In this document: piece by piece, positions 11,845 to 19,799 of the stretch
Numbering within the stretch: the stretch's first letter is position 1
Layout: every line of letters begins with the position of its first letter
From: a virus
IMG/VR virus record: IMGVR_UViG_3300042386_000480
Coordinates: 1-40,127 of that record
Direction: 5' to 3' (one strand)
DNA length: 40,127 bases
Program-made: the position numbers and the translations under genes
The notes under the pieces: generated by a model
The model's database searches: none
What the model was told of the DNA's origin: nothing
The model's input: the letters and a program-made list of their open reading frames with translations, nothing else

Positions 11845-13860
11845 TTATCCTCTAGACATTCTAGGTTTAAACAAATTCATTTCTTCGTAATGATTGCCAC
11901 CAAGCATACCAGCCCAATCTGGCCACTCAATATCTCCTGGCATATTATAAGCAAATCCAGCTTGATTTGAATTATGCATTCTATTTGGTTCTGCATTGAC
12001 TTGTGGGGTGTGCGAAGAAACTTGAGCTTCTTGAACTGTTTGTTCAGTAGCTTGCGAAGTAACTGCAGCTTGGTTTAATGCTTGTGCGTTCAATGCTGGC
12101 ATCGATGGTGTTGATACTAATTCTGATTGTATAGTTGAGGCAATCATTGGTAGTAACATTCCTGCAATACCACCAATTCCTCCACCCATCATTCCTGGTA
12201 TCATACCCATCATTTGACCCATCATATTTGCGCCAGCTGGTGGGGCTGCAATTCCGGGAGATATAGGCGCTTGTGCTACTGGTTCAGCCGCCATAGGTGT
12301 AGCTGCAGGCGGAGCAGTAGATGCAGTAGATCCAGCGGCTGGAGTTGCTCCTTGCATCGCTCTTTGTTCTGGCGAACCTGCTATTTGATATGTGTCTGGA
12401 ACAGACTGCGCCCCACCTTTTGGAATTTCAGCATGTAGATGATTATTATGACCAGCAGCTGCATATGGTCCGCTTTCTCTCCAATAAACTTTATATCCTA
12501 GTCTAGTCAATTGTTCGGCTAGTTGATCAAACTTGGCTCCCATAACAGGATCCTTTGCTTCAACGTTACCTTCACCAAAATTGATATCAATTGCTCTGCC
12601 TTCATAATGCGCCTTACCTTTATGAACAGGTTTAACGCCGCCGAACTGCGGATGTTCAGAGATACGCATTCCCATTTTTTCTAGAGCATGACCAAGAGCA
12701 ACAACATCACCAGAAGGCAATGAAGCACTTACTTGTTCGCCATGTTTATGATCCTCATGAGCAGCGCCACTTACTGGACCATGACCGCCTTCTTTGCCTA
12801 TACGTTCTGTTCGAGGATCATTAGCAGAAGGAATTGCTTCAGGCGCTGACACTGGAGTAGCAGATGGGGTTGTTGTTGGCGTAGTTGTTTGTGGAGTGGT
12901 TGATATTTCAGGAGCCTTCATTTTAGAAGTATCAACGTTTATTCCTTGAAACTCTCCAATCCCAGCAGTCTTACGACCATACCATTGACCCCAACCTTTT
13001 TTCTTTGCTTCATCAAGAGCAAAATCTATTTGTTTCTGAAGAGAAGCAGCTGATCGATCTGTTGCTGGGTCAATACCTGTTGCAGCTTTAAACCTATCAC
13101 CAAGACCTTCTGGGCCACCAGTGCCTTTACCAACCAATAATTGGAATGGTCCATATGAAGGTTCTCTTTCCATACCCCATTTTTTGCCTGGAGCCGATGA
13201 TCTATATGTATTCAAACCTTCTGATTTAGCGATACCAACAGCTGTTTCAGGATCAATTCCACGTTGTATGGCAGACTTTCTGATCATGTCTGCCACATTT
13301 TGTCTGCTTAATCCAGATTGTTCGTATCCAGAACCGCTGCCTTCTTTTACTTCTTGTCTACCTAGACCTCCACCGCCCATAGCACCCAGAGCTGTCATTC
13401 CACCACCAGCTACAGCAGCTCCAACTCCCATTAATGCTAGTTGCTTAGCAAAATCTGTGCTTAGATTGGAAATACTTCCCAACAACCCACTGCTAGTATT
13501 ATTCATAATGTTACGGTTTAAAGATTCAATGTCACCGCTGAGAATACGAGTGTTTTTGGTAACATTGCTCATCTCGGTGCGCATAGAATTTTGTATTTCT
13601 AAAGACTCTCTGAATAGAGAATTTAGACTGTCAATTTTGTTACCAGTTTGCTGAGACTCAGAAACCATTTCCTCAAGCACATTATGAAGATCTGCGATAT
13701 CTTCTCTCTGTGCTTTGAAGGTTGTAGAAATATCTTTGACTATTCTGCTGAGATTAGCGTTGCTGGCATTGGCTGCTTGACGGAATTCGCCTGCAGTTTC
13801 AACTCCAGCATTTCTAATGCTTCTAGATATTACCGCTAATTCTTCTGCTTCTATGGCCAT
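11845..13860 (-). CDS. tape-measure-like tail protein with two peptidoglycan hydrolase-like domains
   Basis: A 671-residue protein. Residues 1-120 are helical and coiled-coil-like; about 125-165 is a hydrophobic Gly/Ala stretch (LMGVGAAVAGGGM). Residues about 185-300 resemble a lysozyme/transglycosylase (AKSEGLNTYRS with catalytic-type Glu, then SYGPFQLL). Residues about 380-480 resemble an M15-type peptidase: HYEGRAIDIN (His, Asp) and HNNHLHAEIP (His-x-His). A second Met/Gly-rich hydrophobic region follows near 550-590. Directly downstream of the gp26 frameshift pair, this is the place of a tape measure. The length fits a roughly 100 nm tail if about 1.5 angstrom per residue applies. It could instead be a hub lysin. 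Confidence 0.7.
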   Translation of the reverse strand: MAIEAEELAVISRSIRNAGVETAGEFRQAANASNANLSRIVKDISTTFKAQREDIADLHNVLEEMVSESQQTGNKIDSLNSLFRESLEIQNSMRTEMSNVTKNTRILSGDIESLNRNIMNNTSSGLLGSISNLSTDFAKQLALMGVGAAVAGGGMTALGAMGGGGLGRQEVKEGSGSGYEQSGLSRQNVADMIRKSAIQRGIDPETAVGIAKSEGLNTYRSSAPGKKWGMEREPSYGPFQLLVGKGTGGPEGLGDRFKAATGIDPATDRSAASLQKQIDFALDEAKKKGWGQWYGRKTAGIGEFQGINVDTSKMKAPEISTTPQTTTPTTTPSATPVSAPEAIPSANDPRTERIGKEGGHGPVSGAAHEDHKHGEQVSASLPSGDVVALGHALEKMGMRISEHPQFGGVKPVHKGKAHYEGRAIDINFGEGNVEAKDPVMGAKFDQLAEQLTRLGYKVYWRESGPYAAAGHNNHLHAEIPKGGAQSVPDTYQIAGSPEQRAMQGATPAAGSTASTAPPAATPMAAEPVAQAPISPGIAAPPAGANMMGQMMGMIPGMMGGGIGGIAGMLLPMIASTIQSELVSTPSMPALNAQALNQAAVTSQATEQTVQEAQVSSHTPQVNAEPNRMHNSNQAGFAYNMPGDIEWPDWAGMLGGNHYEEMNLFKPRMSRG

Positions 13861-13863
13861 TTG

Positions 13864-14046
13864 TTATCCGCTGCTTTTCTTTTTAGCTTCTTCTACTTCT
13901 TTTAAGTAGTTGACGAGCATTTGAACGTATATATCTCTTTCAAAGGGTATCATAGATTCTATTTCACTAATTGAATATTTATGGTGCTGAGCCAAAGAGA
14001 ATATAGTAGCAAAATAATTAGATAATGTACTATGACTCAGCGCCAC
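13864..14046 (-). CDS. -1 frameshift extension of gp26 (tail assembly chaperone-like)
   Basis: A 60-codon frame in the -1 register relative to gp26, overlapping its end by ten bases. It could start alone at GTG 14046 but there is no ribosome binding site (the upstream sequence is the T tract). Fusion through the slippery heptamer at 14055-14049 would make a 294-residue product: 233 gp26 residues, then YVALSHSTLSNYF onward. The tail (SISEIESMIPFERDIYVQML) is a short helical domain typical of the T part of tail assembly chaperones. It ends four bases before the tape-measure-like start. Confidence 0.7.
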   Translation of the reverse strand: MALSHSTLSNYFATIFSLAQHHKYSISEIESMIPFERDIYVQMLVNYLKEVEEAKKKSSG

Positions 14047-14055
14047 GTAAAAAAA
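13981..14055 (-). promoter_or_regulatory. programmed -1 frameshift signal
   Basis: On the minus strand, zero frame reads GA(T TTT TTT) ACG: a canonical X XXY YYZ heptamer at 14055-14049. Starting four bases later, GGCGCTGAGTC (14044-14034) pairs with GGCTCAGCACC (13993-13983) in 10 of 11 positions, one G.U included and one C/A mismatch; TG (14046-14045) can extend it. The loop is about 40 bases. If the base of the stem opens at the mismatch, the spacer becomes seven bases, an ordinary value. Confidence 0.78.
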
Positions 14056-14747
14056 TCGTTTAACGAAGACAATACAATTTCACGATCGTTCCCAAGTTCA
14101 TTTTGATAGATTATCTTGTATTCCATTCTAGGAACATTCAACAGGAAGTTCTGGACCTGTTCAAAGGTCTTGATATTCAGGTTTTCCAGGAACTCGTTCA
14201 GTTCTTCTCTCTTATAATCTTTGCATTCATAAATCTGATCTTCAAAATAAATGGAATCAATACATCTAATGATAAGTTCAAACATATAATCTTTTTCTAG
14301 ATTCAAGAAATCAGTATCATCATATAGCGACGCCGAAGGGTATTTCATTATAATACCTGACTGTGGCGTTATTTTTATCTTGTTATCCAACTTCTTTGGA
14401 TAATTGACCTTAACTTCGTCTAGATTGATGTCAAAGTCGTAAACCTTCTTATCCTCTGAATCTCTATAAGAAACTTTAACCACGTTGTCTACAGAAACCG
14501 AGCGGAGTTTTAAAAAGATAAACTCAAGGTCAAATAAAGCTAGTTTACCGACATCTAGTTTTGGATCAACGGAACAGTTATTAACTACCTGTTTAATAGC
14601 AGAAAGGATATCAGCTTGGTTATCGCTTTCCTTTGCCATTAATAATAACTTTTCTTCTTTGACCAAAAAGGGTCTAAACTGATAGTCCTTTTTCAAAGAA
14701 GGAACATTCACCTTATATACAGGGTAGTCAATTTTCGGTAATGACAT
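14037..14747 (-). CDS. 26: gp26-like baseplate hub assembly protein
   Basis: A 236-residue protein beginning MSLPKIDYPVYKVNVPSLKK. It matches the T4 baseplate gp26 family: N-terminal FRPFLVKEEKLLLMAKES, then IKQVVNNC and DLEFIFLKLRSVSV. T4 gp26 (208 residues) acts in hub assembly. Gene position just upstream of a tape-measure-like gene, together with the frameshift signal, suggests it is the main form of a tail assembly chaperone. The start follows GGAG at 14760-14757. Arg is mainly AGA, as in other virion genes. Confidence 0.85.
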   Translation of the reverse strand: MSLPKIDYPVYKVNVPSLKKDYQFRPFLVKEEKLLLMAKESDNQADILSAIKQVVNNCSVDPKLDVGKLALFDLEFIFLKLRSVSVDNVVKVSYRDSEDKKVYDFDINLDEVKVNYPKKLDNKIKITPQSGIIMKYPSASLYDDTDFLNLEKDYMFELIIRCIDSIYFEDQIYECKDYKREELNEFLENLNIKTFEQVQNFLLNVPRMEYKIIYQNELGNDREIVLSSLNDFFTWR

Positions 14748-14762
14748 TAATATACTCCATCA

Positions 14763-15428
14763 TTAATTTGTTATAGTGTCTCTCGCAGTTCCTGTTCTTA
14801 GATTGGTTCTTTGTTGAGAGTTGGTTGCTTGCACGGTAGAATTTTCTATAGTGTATTCAGTGTAAGCAATTGAAACGTTGATTTTCATAAGATTCGAATC
14901 GCCCCAAGAAAGAGGAAACTCTCTAATAGCTGTCGGAAAGGCGTCAAATAGATTAATCTTTTGGACTATATTGCCATAATGATCATATATGAAAATACAC
15001 ATGGTTGTTGCATAATTTTCTTTGTATTCTGCAGTATAGTTCGGGGCGGTATTGTTTGTTGATGATCCATTAAATTGGAAAATTGCTCTGGTCCACTGAT
15101 ACCAATATTGCCAGAATTCGCAATAATGATCGCCAAGCATTGATAAACTTACTTCTTGGAATTGGGCGTTTATTGGCATTTTCTGAGTTGGGCCAATACC
15201 GAAACGGTTTATGTCAGCCGTCATAATAGAAATACCAGGAGCTCTAACCTGGTCTATTCTGAATTCCATATTTTTGGCGATTTTATATATCGCTGTTGGT
15301 GTGCCTTGGTTACTAAGAACAGCGTTAGACAAAATTCTTGGGGTCTGTATCAGAACAGAAAATGAGTTATTATCTAGATAACCAAAGTCCCTTAAATTCG
15401 TTTGATAAGCGTTTATGTTAAATGGCAT
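14763..15428 (-). CDS. gp54/gp19-like tail tube initiator
   Basis: A 221-residue protein beginning MPFNINAYQTNLRDFGYLDN. Its layout, QVRAPGI...PINAQFQEVSLSMLGDHY...FWQYWYQW...IFIYDHYGNIVQKINLFDAFPTAI...LSWGDSNLMKINVSIAYTEY, is the tail-tube fold seen in T4 gp19 and gp54. The single-copy gene inside the baseplate cluster next to gp26 favours gp54 (the tube initiator above the hub) over the major tube protein gp19. T4 gp54 is longer (320 residues), so the call is tentative. Confidence 0.65.
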   Translation of the reverse strand: MPFNINAYQTNLRDFGYLDNNSFSVLIQTPRILSNAVLSNQGTPTAIYKIAKNMEFRIDQVRAPGISIMTADINRFGIGPTQKMPINAQFQEVSLSMLGDHYCEFWQYWYQWTRAIFQFNGSSTNNTAPNYTAEYKENYATTMCIFIYDHYGNIVQKINLFDAFPTAIREFPLSWGDSNLMKINVSIAYTEYTIENSTVQATNSQQRTNLRTGTARDTITN

Positions 15429-15436
15429 TTTTCGTC

Positions 15437-16012
15437 CTAGTAAGGTGGTGAACCAGCGTATCTTTTGTTACTGTTAACTTTCCATCTTTGAAGCGGTAAC
15501 ACAGCAGCCTTTTCCCAATCTGAAGGATCAACTTCATGGAAAGAACTTCTAACGTGCGAAAAAAGGTATCTTTTCACGCAGCCCTCAACGCCCTTTAATT
15601 GGTTTGAATAACCTCTTAGATATTCATAAGAGATACTCAACCTTTTATTCTTGTTGTATTTATTTTCATCTGTCAAATCGATAAGAGAATTCAAAATCTT
15701 AATTCTACCCAACGGAGGCAGATAATGTAGGTTTATACCTAGAAACCCATTCAGATACATTTCAACGGGCATAGTTAAAGGGAACATATCATAAAAAGGT
15801 AACTTGTCTTTATATTTTGGGTCATACATATAAAGGAACATGCCTCCGATAAAAGGCATAGAGGACTTTTTGAAGATTTTATTGGGATCGCCTTTTGTTT
15901 TATTGGCCTTCAAATCTTCAACAGAAGCCGAAAACCAATCTTGAGCCGTTGTTGATTTATCAGCTATCGCCCTAGAGCTGGCTTTGATAAGACTATTAAA
16001 AGTGTTTGGCAT
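15437..16012 (-). CDS. T4-like structural or packaging protein, possibly gp2
   Basis: A 191-residue protein. The core GGMFLYMYDPKYKDKLPFYD-MFPL is followed by GFLGINLHYLPP, a strongly conserved-looking pattern I associate with a T4-like virion family found next to gene 4. T4 order is 2-4-53, and this gene is adjacent to gp4, so the DNA end protector gp2 is the best guess; T4 gp2 is longer (274 residues). Its start overlaps the gp4 stop by one base (TAATG). The C terminus is basic. Confidence 0.5.
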   Translation of the reverse strand: MPNTFNSLIKASSRAIADKSTTAQDWFSASVEDLKANKTKGDPNKIFKKSSMPFIGGMFLYMYDPKYKDKLPFYDMFPLTMPVEMYLNGFLGINLHYLPPLGRIKILNSLIDLTDENKYNKNKRLSISYEYLRGYSNQLKGVEGCVKRYLFSHVRSSFHEVDPSDWEKAAVLPLQRWKVNSNKRYAGSPPY

Positions 16013-16458
16013 TAAAACATAAGTCCTAGTTCTTTTTCTGTGATGATAACAAATTCATAACCACGATCTTTACAGAATTCTCTTGCAGCTTTCCACTTAG
16101 CAGAATTTACACCCCAAGTCATAACCTCGTTCAAATACTTTCTAGACTTTTTTTTGGCCTCGGTAATTGTCGGCGGTAAAGTCTGAGCATAAGGTTTGAT
16201 TTCAACCACTATGGTTTTAGAGCCTTCTTTAGTTTTTCTCCTTACCACAAAATCAGGGTAATATCTATGAATCCGATTGTCCACCGGAGACCTGTAAGGA
16301 ATTATAGTTTCCTCGCTTTGCCACCATACGACATCTGGGTCTTTGTCTAATCTTGCCATATAGACAAATTCCCATCTACTTCTATAGACAATATTTGAAG
16401 TATCACCTTTGTATTTATTGGGGTTTAGTGGTTTAAAATAACCTTTAGTTGTCGCCAT
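16012..16458 (-). CDS. 4: gp4-like head completion nuclease
   Basis: A 148-residue protein beginning MATTKGYFKPLNPNKYKGDT. It has the T4 gp4 (gp50) layout: NIVYRSRWEFVYMARLDKDP, WWQSEETIIPYRSP and YYPDFVV...IVVEIKPYAQT. The PDF-x(n)-ExK arrangement (Asp near 71, Glu89, Lys91) is a PD-(D/E)xK nuclease signature. In T4 it acts in head completion before tail joining. It is the first gene of the leftward tail operon, reading away from the divergent promoter region. Confidence 0.9.
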   Translation of the reverse strand: MATTKGYFKPLNPNKYKGDTSNIVYRSRWEFVYMARLDKDPDVVWWQSEETIIPYRSPVDNRIHRYYPDFVVRRKTKEGSKTIVVEIKPYAQTLPPTITEAKKKSRKYLNEVMTWGVNSAKWKAAREFCKDRGYEFVIITEKELGLMF

Positions 16459-16470
16459 CTTGTTTCAGTT

Positions 16471-16499
16471 TAATAAATAAGGTAAAGTAATATTTATTA
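16471..16499. promoter_or_regulatory. divergent late promoter pair (inverted repeat)
   Basis: TAATAAATA (16471-16479) and TATTTATTA (16491-16499) are perfect inverted copies 11 bases apart in the 58-base gap between gp4 (minus) and gp48 (plus). Each contains AATAAATA, close to the T4 late TATAAATA, one per strand. Rightward transcripts would start near 16484-16490 and leftward near 16480-16486, so the two start sites would overlap. Confidence 0.6.
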
Positions 16500-16516
16500 C
16501 AAGATTAAGGGATACT

Positions 16517-17248
16517 ATGGCTCTTACACAGAACTTTCCGCAACCGCCCGGAAGATTTAACAGACAATCAAAAACTTTCCCTGAGGACTTGATTCAGTCT
16601 AATAGAGGGTTTTATACTAACATCAGCTTGGTGAATTATGAATACAGTTTGGTGTCAAGCGGTTTAGGAGCTATATCATATGGTGGTGGGTTCAAGCTGC
16701 CAATTCCAAGAAGATTAAACGATAATGAAGTTATCTTGTGGGAAGAGTGGAGTGCCACTAATGAAGTTGGCGGAATGGCTTCACAAGCTGCCGCACAATA
16801 CTTAGGTAATTTTGGTAGCGCCTTGCTTTCAGGTTTGAGCCTAGGAATGAAAGGCGGAGAAATAGCATCAGGTAGTGTTGTCAATCCTTTCATGTTTATG
16901 ATGTTCAAAAGACCCGGATTTAAAGAATTTACATTAAGTTGGACTTTGGCTCCAAACACAGAAAGCGAATCAGAGACTTTATTGAGTATAATAAAAGAAT
17001 GCAAGGCAGCTGCATTACCTAGTACCACTGGAATTTGGGGGCTACAGAAATACCCTAAGATTGCTTTGGTATCATTTAAGCCAGAGAAATATCTATTCAA
17101 ACTGAAGCCATGCGCCATCATATCAGTTCAAGTTGATTATAATGGATCAGGAACTCCATCTTTCTTTAGAAGTGGAGCACCAACAGTAATCAACCTTACA
17201 TTGCAGTTGAAAGAAATTCAGCTCTGGACTTCAGAAGAAATAACATAA
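16517..17248 (+). CDS. 48: gp48-like baseplate tail tube cap
   Basis: A 243-residue protein beginning MALTQNFPQPPGRFNRQSKT. The middle (NPFMFMMFKRPGFKEFTLSWTLAPNTESESETLLSIIKECKAAALP) and end (ISVQVDYNGSGTPSFFRSGAPTVINLTLQLKEIQLWT) match the T4 gp48 type, a tube-fold protein sitting between hub and tube that starts tail tube growth. T4 gp48 is larger (364 residues). First gene of the rightward late operon, 18 bases after the inverted promoter repeat. Confidence 0.82.
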   Translation: MALTQNFPQPPGRFNRQSKTFPEDLIQSNRGFYTNISLVNYEYSLVSSGLGAISYGGGFKLPIPRRLNDNEVILWEEWSATNEVGGMASQAAAQYLGNFGSALLSGLSLGMKGGEIASGSVVNPFMFMMFKRPGFKEFTLSWTLAPNTESESETLLSIIKECKAAALPSTTGIWGLQKYPKIALVSFKPEKYLFKLKPCAIISVQVDYNGSGTPSFFRSGAPTVINLTLQLKEIQLWTSEEIT

Positions 17249-17258
17249 AGAGTAAGAC

Positions 17259-18134
17259 ATGCCACAAAGATATTTCGACAAATTCCCTGTTATAACCTAT
17301 GCTAATAATCAAGCCATAGATATTACTAGGCGTGTTACTGTTTTAGACAAAATCGAAACAATTCCATTTGTTTATTATCCTTATGAAATTACCGACAATG
17401 AAAGAGCCGATCAGCTAAGTGCTAGATATTATGATGATCAATATAAAAGTTGGATCCTTTATATTGTAAACAAAATCGTTGACCCATATTATGAGTGGTA
17501 TTTACACGAAAGAGAAATGGTCGATTTCTTAGACAAGAAATATGGTTCTTATTATAACGCTCAATCTAAAATTAAACATTATGTTAATAATTGGGTAGAC
17601 GGAGATCAGCTGACAATTGGTGGATATAATGCATTGACTCCTGGCATGCAAAGATATTGGGAGCCTGTATTTGGTTCTAACGGAAGAACCATGTCATACA
17701 AGAGAAAACAGATTGATTGGAAAACTAATACCAACAAAATTGTTCAGTATACCGTCAGTAATACTTCTTTCATAAAAGATGAAATTTGTTATATAAATTT
17801 CAGTAACGAGAATTATGGAAGAGGACAGGTGTTGTCAGTTTCTAATAATAAAGTTTCTGTTTGTCATGTTAGCGGTATATTTGTTGATAACGATGATGTT
17901 TCCATAACTTCTAACAGTTATATTTATGGCTCTGAGAGTTCAGTAAATACTGTGTTTACATCTTCAAATGTAGTTTCTTCCAATATACCGGCAGAAGAAG
18001 AGGCGTATTGGAAAGCTGTTACTTACTTAGAATTTGAAGAAGATAAAAACGAATTTAATAAAACTATTAGAGTTCTTGATAACAGATTGAAGCAAGTAGC
18101 GGTTGATAACCTAACAGATTTATTGAAGGAATAA
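17259..18134 (+). CDS. 53: gp53-like baseplate wedge protein
   Basis: A 291-residue protein beginning MPQRYFDKFPVITYANNQAI. The pattern FDKFPVITY...ITRRVTVLDKIE...FVYYPYEITDNERADQLSARYYDDQYKSWILYIVNKIVDPYYEWYL is characteristic of T4 gp53 (196 residues), which clamps neighbouring wedges through a LysM-like domain. This copy has an extra 80-90 residue beta-rich C-terminal region before a final helix. It is spaced ten bases after gp48. Confidence 0.88.
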   Translation: MPQRYFDKFPVITYANNQAIDITRRVTVLDKIETIPFVYYPYEITDNERADQLSARYYDDQYKSWILYIVNKIVDPYYEWYLHEREMVDFLDKKYGSYYNAQSKIKHYVNNWVDGDQLTIGGYNALTPGMQRYWEPVFGSNGRTMSYKRKQIDWKTNTNKIVQYTVSNTSFIKDEICYINFSNENYGRGQVLSVSNNKVSVCHVSGIFVDNDDVSITSNSYIYGSESSVNTVFTSSNVVSSNIPAEEEAYWKAVTYLEFEEDKNEFNKTIRVLDNRLKQVAVDNLTDLLKE

Positions 18135-18135
18135 A

Positions 18136-19392
18136 ATGGCTGCAGGTGATATCAAAATATCCAACGTAAAAGTTGGTAATATGGAGCTAACCAAGGACAA
18201 GAAAGTTTCATTGGTTGGTTTCAACGTATATGAAGATATATTGAATCCTTACGGACCAGTTGGTGAAGTAAGAGTTATGGATGCTTCCGACGCATTAGGT
18301 CAAAACAGAATTAATGGTTCATACGATCAAGATGTCGAGATAAGATTTTCTGGAGATGATAACATTTTTAGTTCTGGCGGCGGCGGTAACTTCAAATTTA
18401 AAATGTTCCAGAATAAAAATCTAAATGATGAATCTTTAAACAACACTGGGTCTGGTCACAATAAACAATACGACATAAGATGTGTTTCTCCTGAATTTCT
18501 AAACGCTCAGGGTAATCATATCGAAAAGAGCTTTAAAGGTAAAACCAGTGAAGTAGTTGAGCATATACTCAAAGAAGGGTTTAAAACTAAAAGAAAAATA
18601 GATAAAGCTGACACCAAAGGAAATCGTAGAATCGTAATTCCTAAAATGCATCCTTTAGACGCTATAAAGAAAATGAATACAGAACATGTTTCTGAGAAAT
18701 ATGAATCTTCTACGTTTGCTTTATTCCAACAAGGGGACAGCGGGGGCGAACACAAATATGTGTTTAAGACTTTTGAAGAATTGTTTGAACAGTCACCTGT
18801 AGTTAAATTAAGACAAACTACAAATTTAAGTTTTTCTAAAGCAAATCAGCAAGACAGACAAAATTCTATCATGTGGTTTAAACCCTCTAAGAATTTTGAT
18901 GCTGGTCCTAGAGCCTTAGATAAGACTGAAGAATACGCTATAGATTTAACAAGTCATAAGGTTATTGCTACAAACACTCAAAAGCAGAACAAATTCAAAT
19001 TTGCTGATAGTCAGGGCGTATACGATCAGTCGCCTTCATATGCTAAGTCTTTGCCTGTTAGATACATACATGATAAGGCAAACAATAAAGATAAGCATAC
19101 AACTTCTGAGGCAAAAACAAAAAGGTCAGCATTTCTGGCCCACTTGGCACAGAACTCAGCTGAATTAGAAGTTTACTACAACCCTAAAATCACTTTAGGT
19201 TCTATGATTGAATTGGATATTCCTAAGAAAGCTAATAGTGATTGGGAAGAAGGCGAGTCGCAATTCAATGGTAAGTGTTTGGTTGTTGCTATAAGAACAA
19301 AGTATAGAGTTGCAGCCGAGCCGCCAAATTGCACAATGATATTAAGAGTTGTTAAGGCATCGTTCAAACGTGGCGGTGGAGGTCAAGGATAA
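18136..19392 (+). CDS. 27: gp27-like baseplate hub protein
   Basis: A 418-residue protein beginning MAAGDIKISNVKVGNMELTK. Layout and length match T4 gp27 (391) and the Mu gp44/VgrG N-terminal hub fold: an N-terminal beta domain (SLVGFNVYEDILNPYGPVGEVRVMDASD), a second tube-like domain with IRCVSPEFLNAQG and VVEHIL, and a C-terminal return of the first fold (NSAELEVYYNPKITLGSMIELDIP). The hub trimer carries the spike. The next gene, its OB-fold partner, overlaps by one base. Confidence 0.8.
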   Translation: MAAGDIKISNVKVGNMELTKDKKVSLVGFNVYEDILNPYGPVGEVRVMDASDALGQNRINGSYDQDVEIRFSGDDNIFSSGGGGNFKFKMFQNKNLNDESLNNTGSGHNKQYDIRCVSPEFLNAQGNHIEKSFKGKTSEVVEHILKEGFKTKRKIDKADTKGNRRIVIPKMHPLDAIKKMNTEHVSEKYESSTFALFQQGDSGGEHKYVFKTFEELFEQSPVVKLRQTTNLSFSKANQQDRQNSIMWFKPSKNFDAGPRALDKTEEYAIDLTSHKVIATNTQKQNKFKFADSQGVYDQSPSYAKSLPVRYIHDKANNKDKHTTSEAKTKRSAFLAHLAQNSAELEVYYNPKITLGSMIELDIPKKANSDWEEGESQFNGKCLVVAIRTKYRVAAEPPNCTMILRVVKASFKRGGGGQG

Positions 19393-19799
19393 TGTTTTAT
19401 ATTGCTGAAGTTAGAAATTTTGAAGAAGATCCGACTAGATCTGGACGTGTTAAGGTTAGAATATATAACGAACATAACGATGAACAATCAATTAAAGACG
19501 AAGAACTTCCATGGGCTATGGTTGTTCAACCAGTAACATCGGCTGCAACATCAAGAATTGGTGTTTCGCCTTCTGGTCTTAAAGTTGGTTCTAGAGTGTT
19601 GGTTACATATTTACCTCATGATACTGCTATGCAATATCCTATTGTTCTTGGGTCATTAGCACGTGGTGATATGCCAGAAGGTCATGATGATAGTAATGGC
19701 GGTGTTGGTCAACAAAGTCAAGAAGCCCAAAGAAATTCCGGTGGTAAAATTAGAAAACCTGGTATTGATAATCCTGCATGGACAAGGAAAAGTAATTAA
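19392..19799 (+). CDS. gp5-type OB-fold spike domain protein
   Basis: A 135-residue protein beginning MFYIAEVRNFEEDPTRSGRV. It contains only the OB-fold part of T4 gp5: EDPTRSGRVKVRIYNEHND, LPWAMVVQPVTSAATSRIG, GSRVLVTYLPHD and PIVLGSLARGD. In T4 this domain joins gp27 to the lysozyme and beta-helix; here both are missing from the chain, so the protein is a free adaptor. The TAATG overlaps on both sides couple it to the hub and the following gene. Confidence 0.85.
   Translation: MFYIAEVRNFEEDPTRSGRVKVRIYNEHNDEQSIKDEELPWAMVVQPVTSAATSRIGVSPSGLKVGSRVLVTYLPHDTAMQYPIVLGSLARGDMPEGHDDSNGGVGQQSQEAQRNSGGKIRKPGIDNPAWTRKSN

Noticed and set aside
11845-12600. Rightward open frames opposite the tape-measure-like gene
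   Set aside because: Cys/Ser/Arg-rich antisense translations with no ribosome binding sites.
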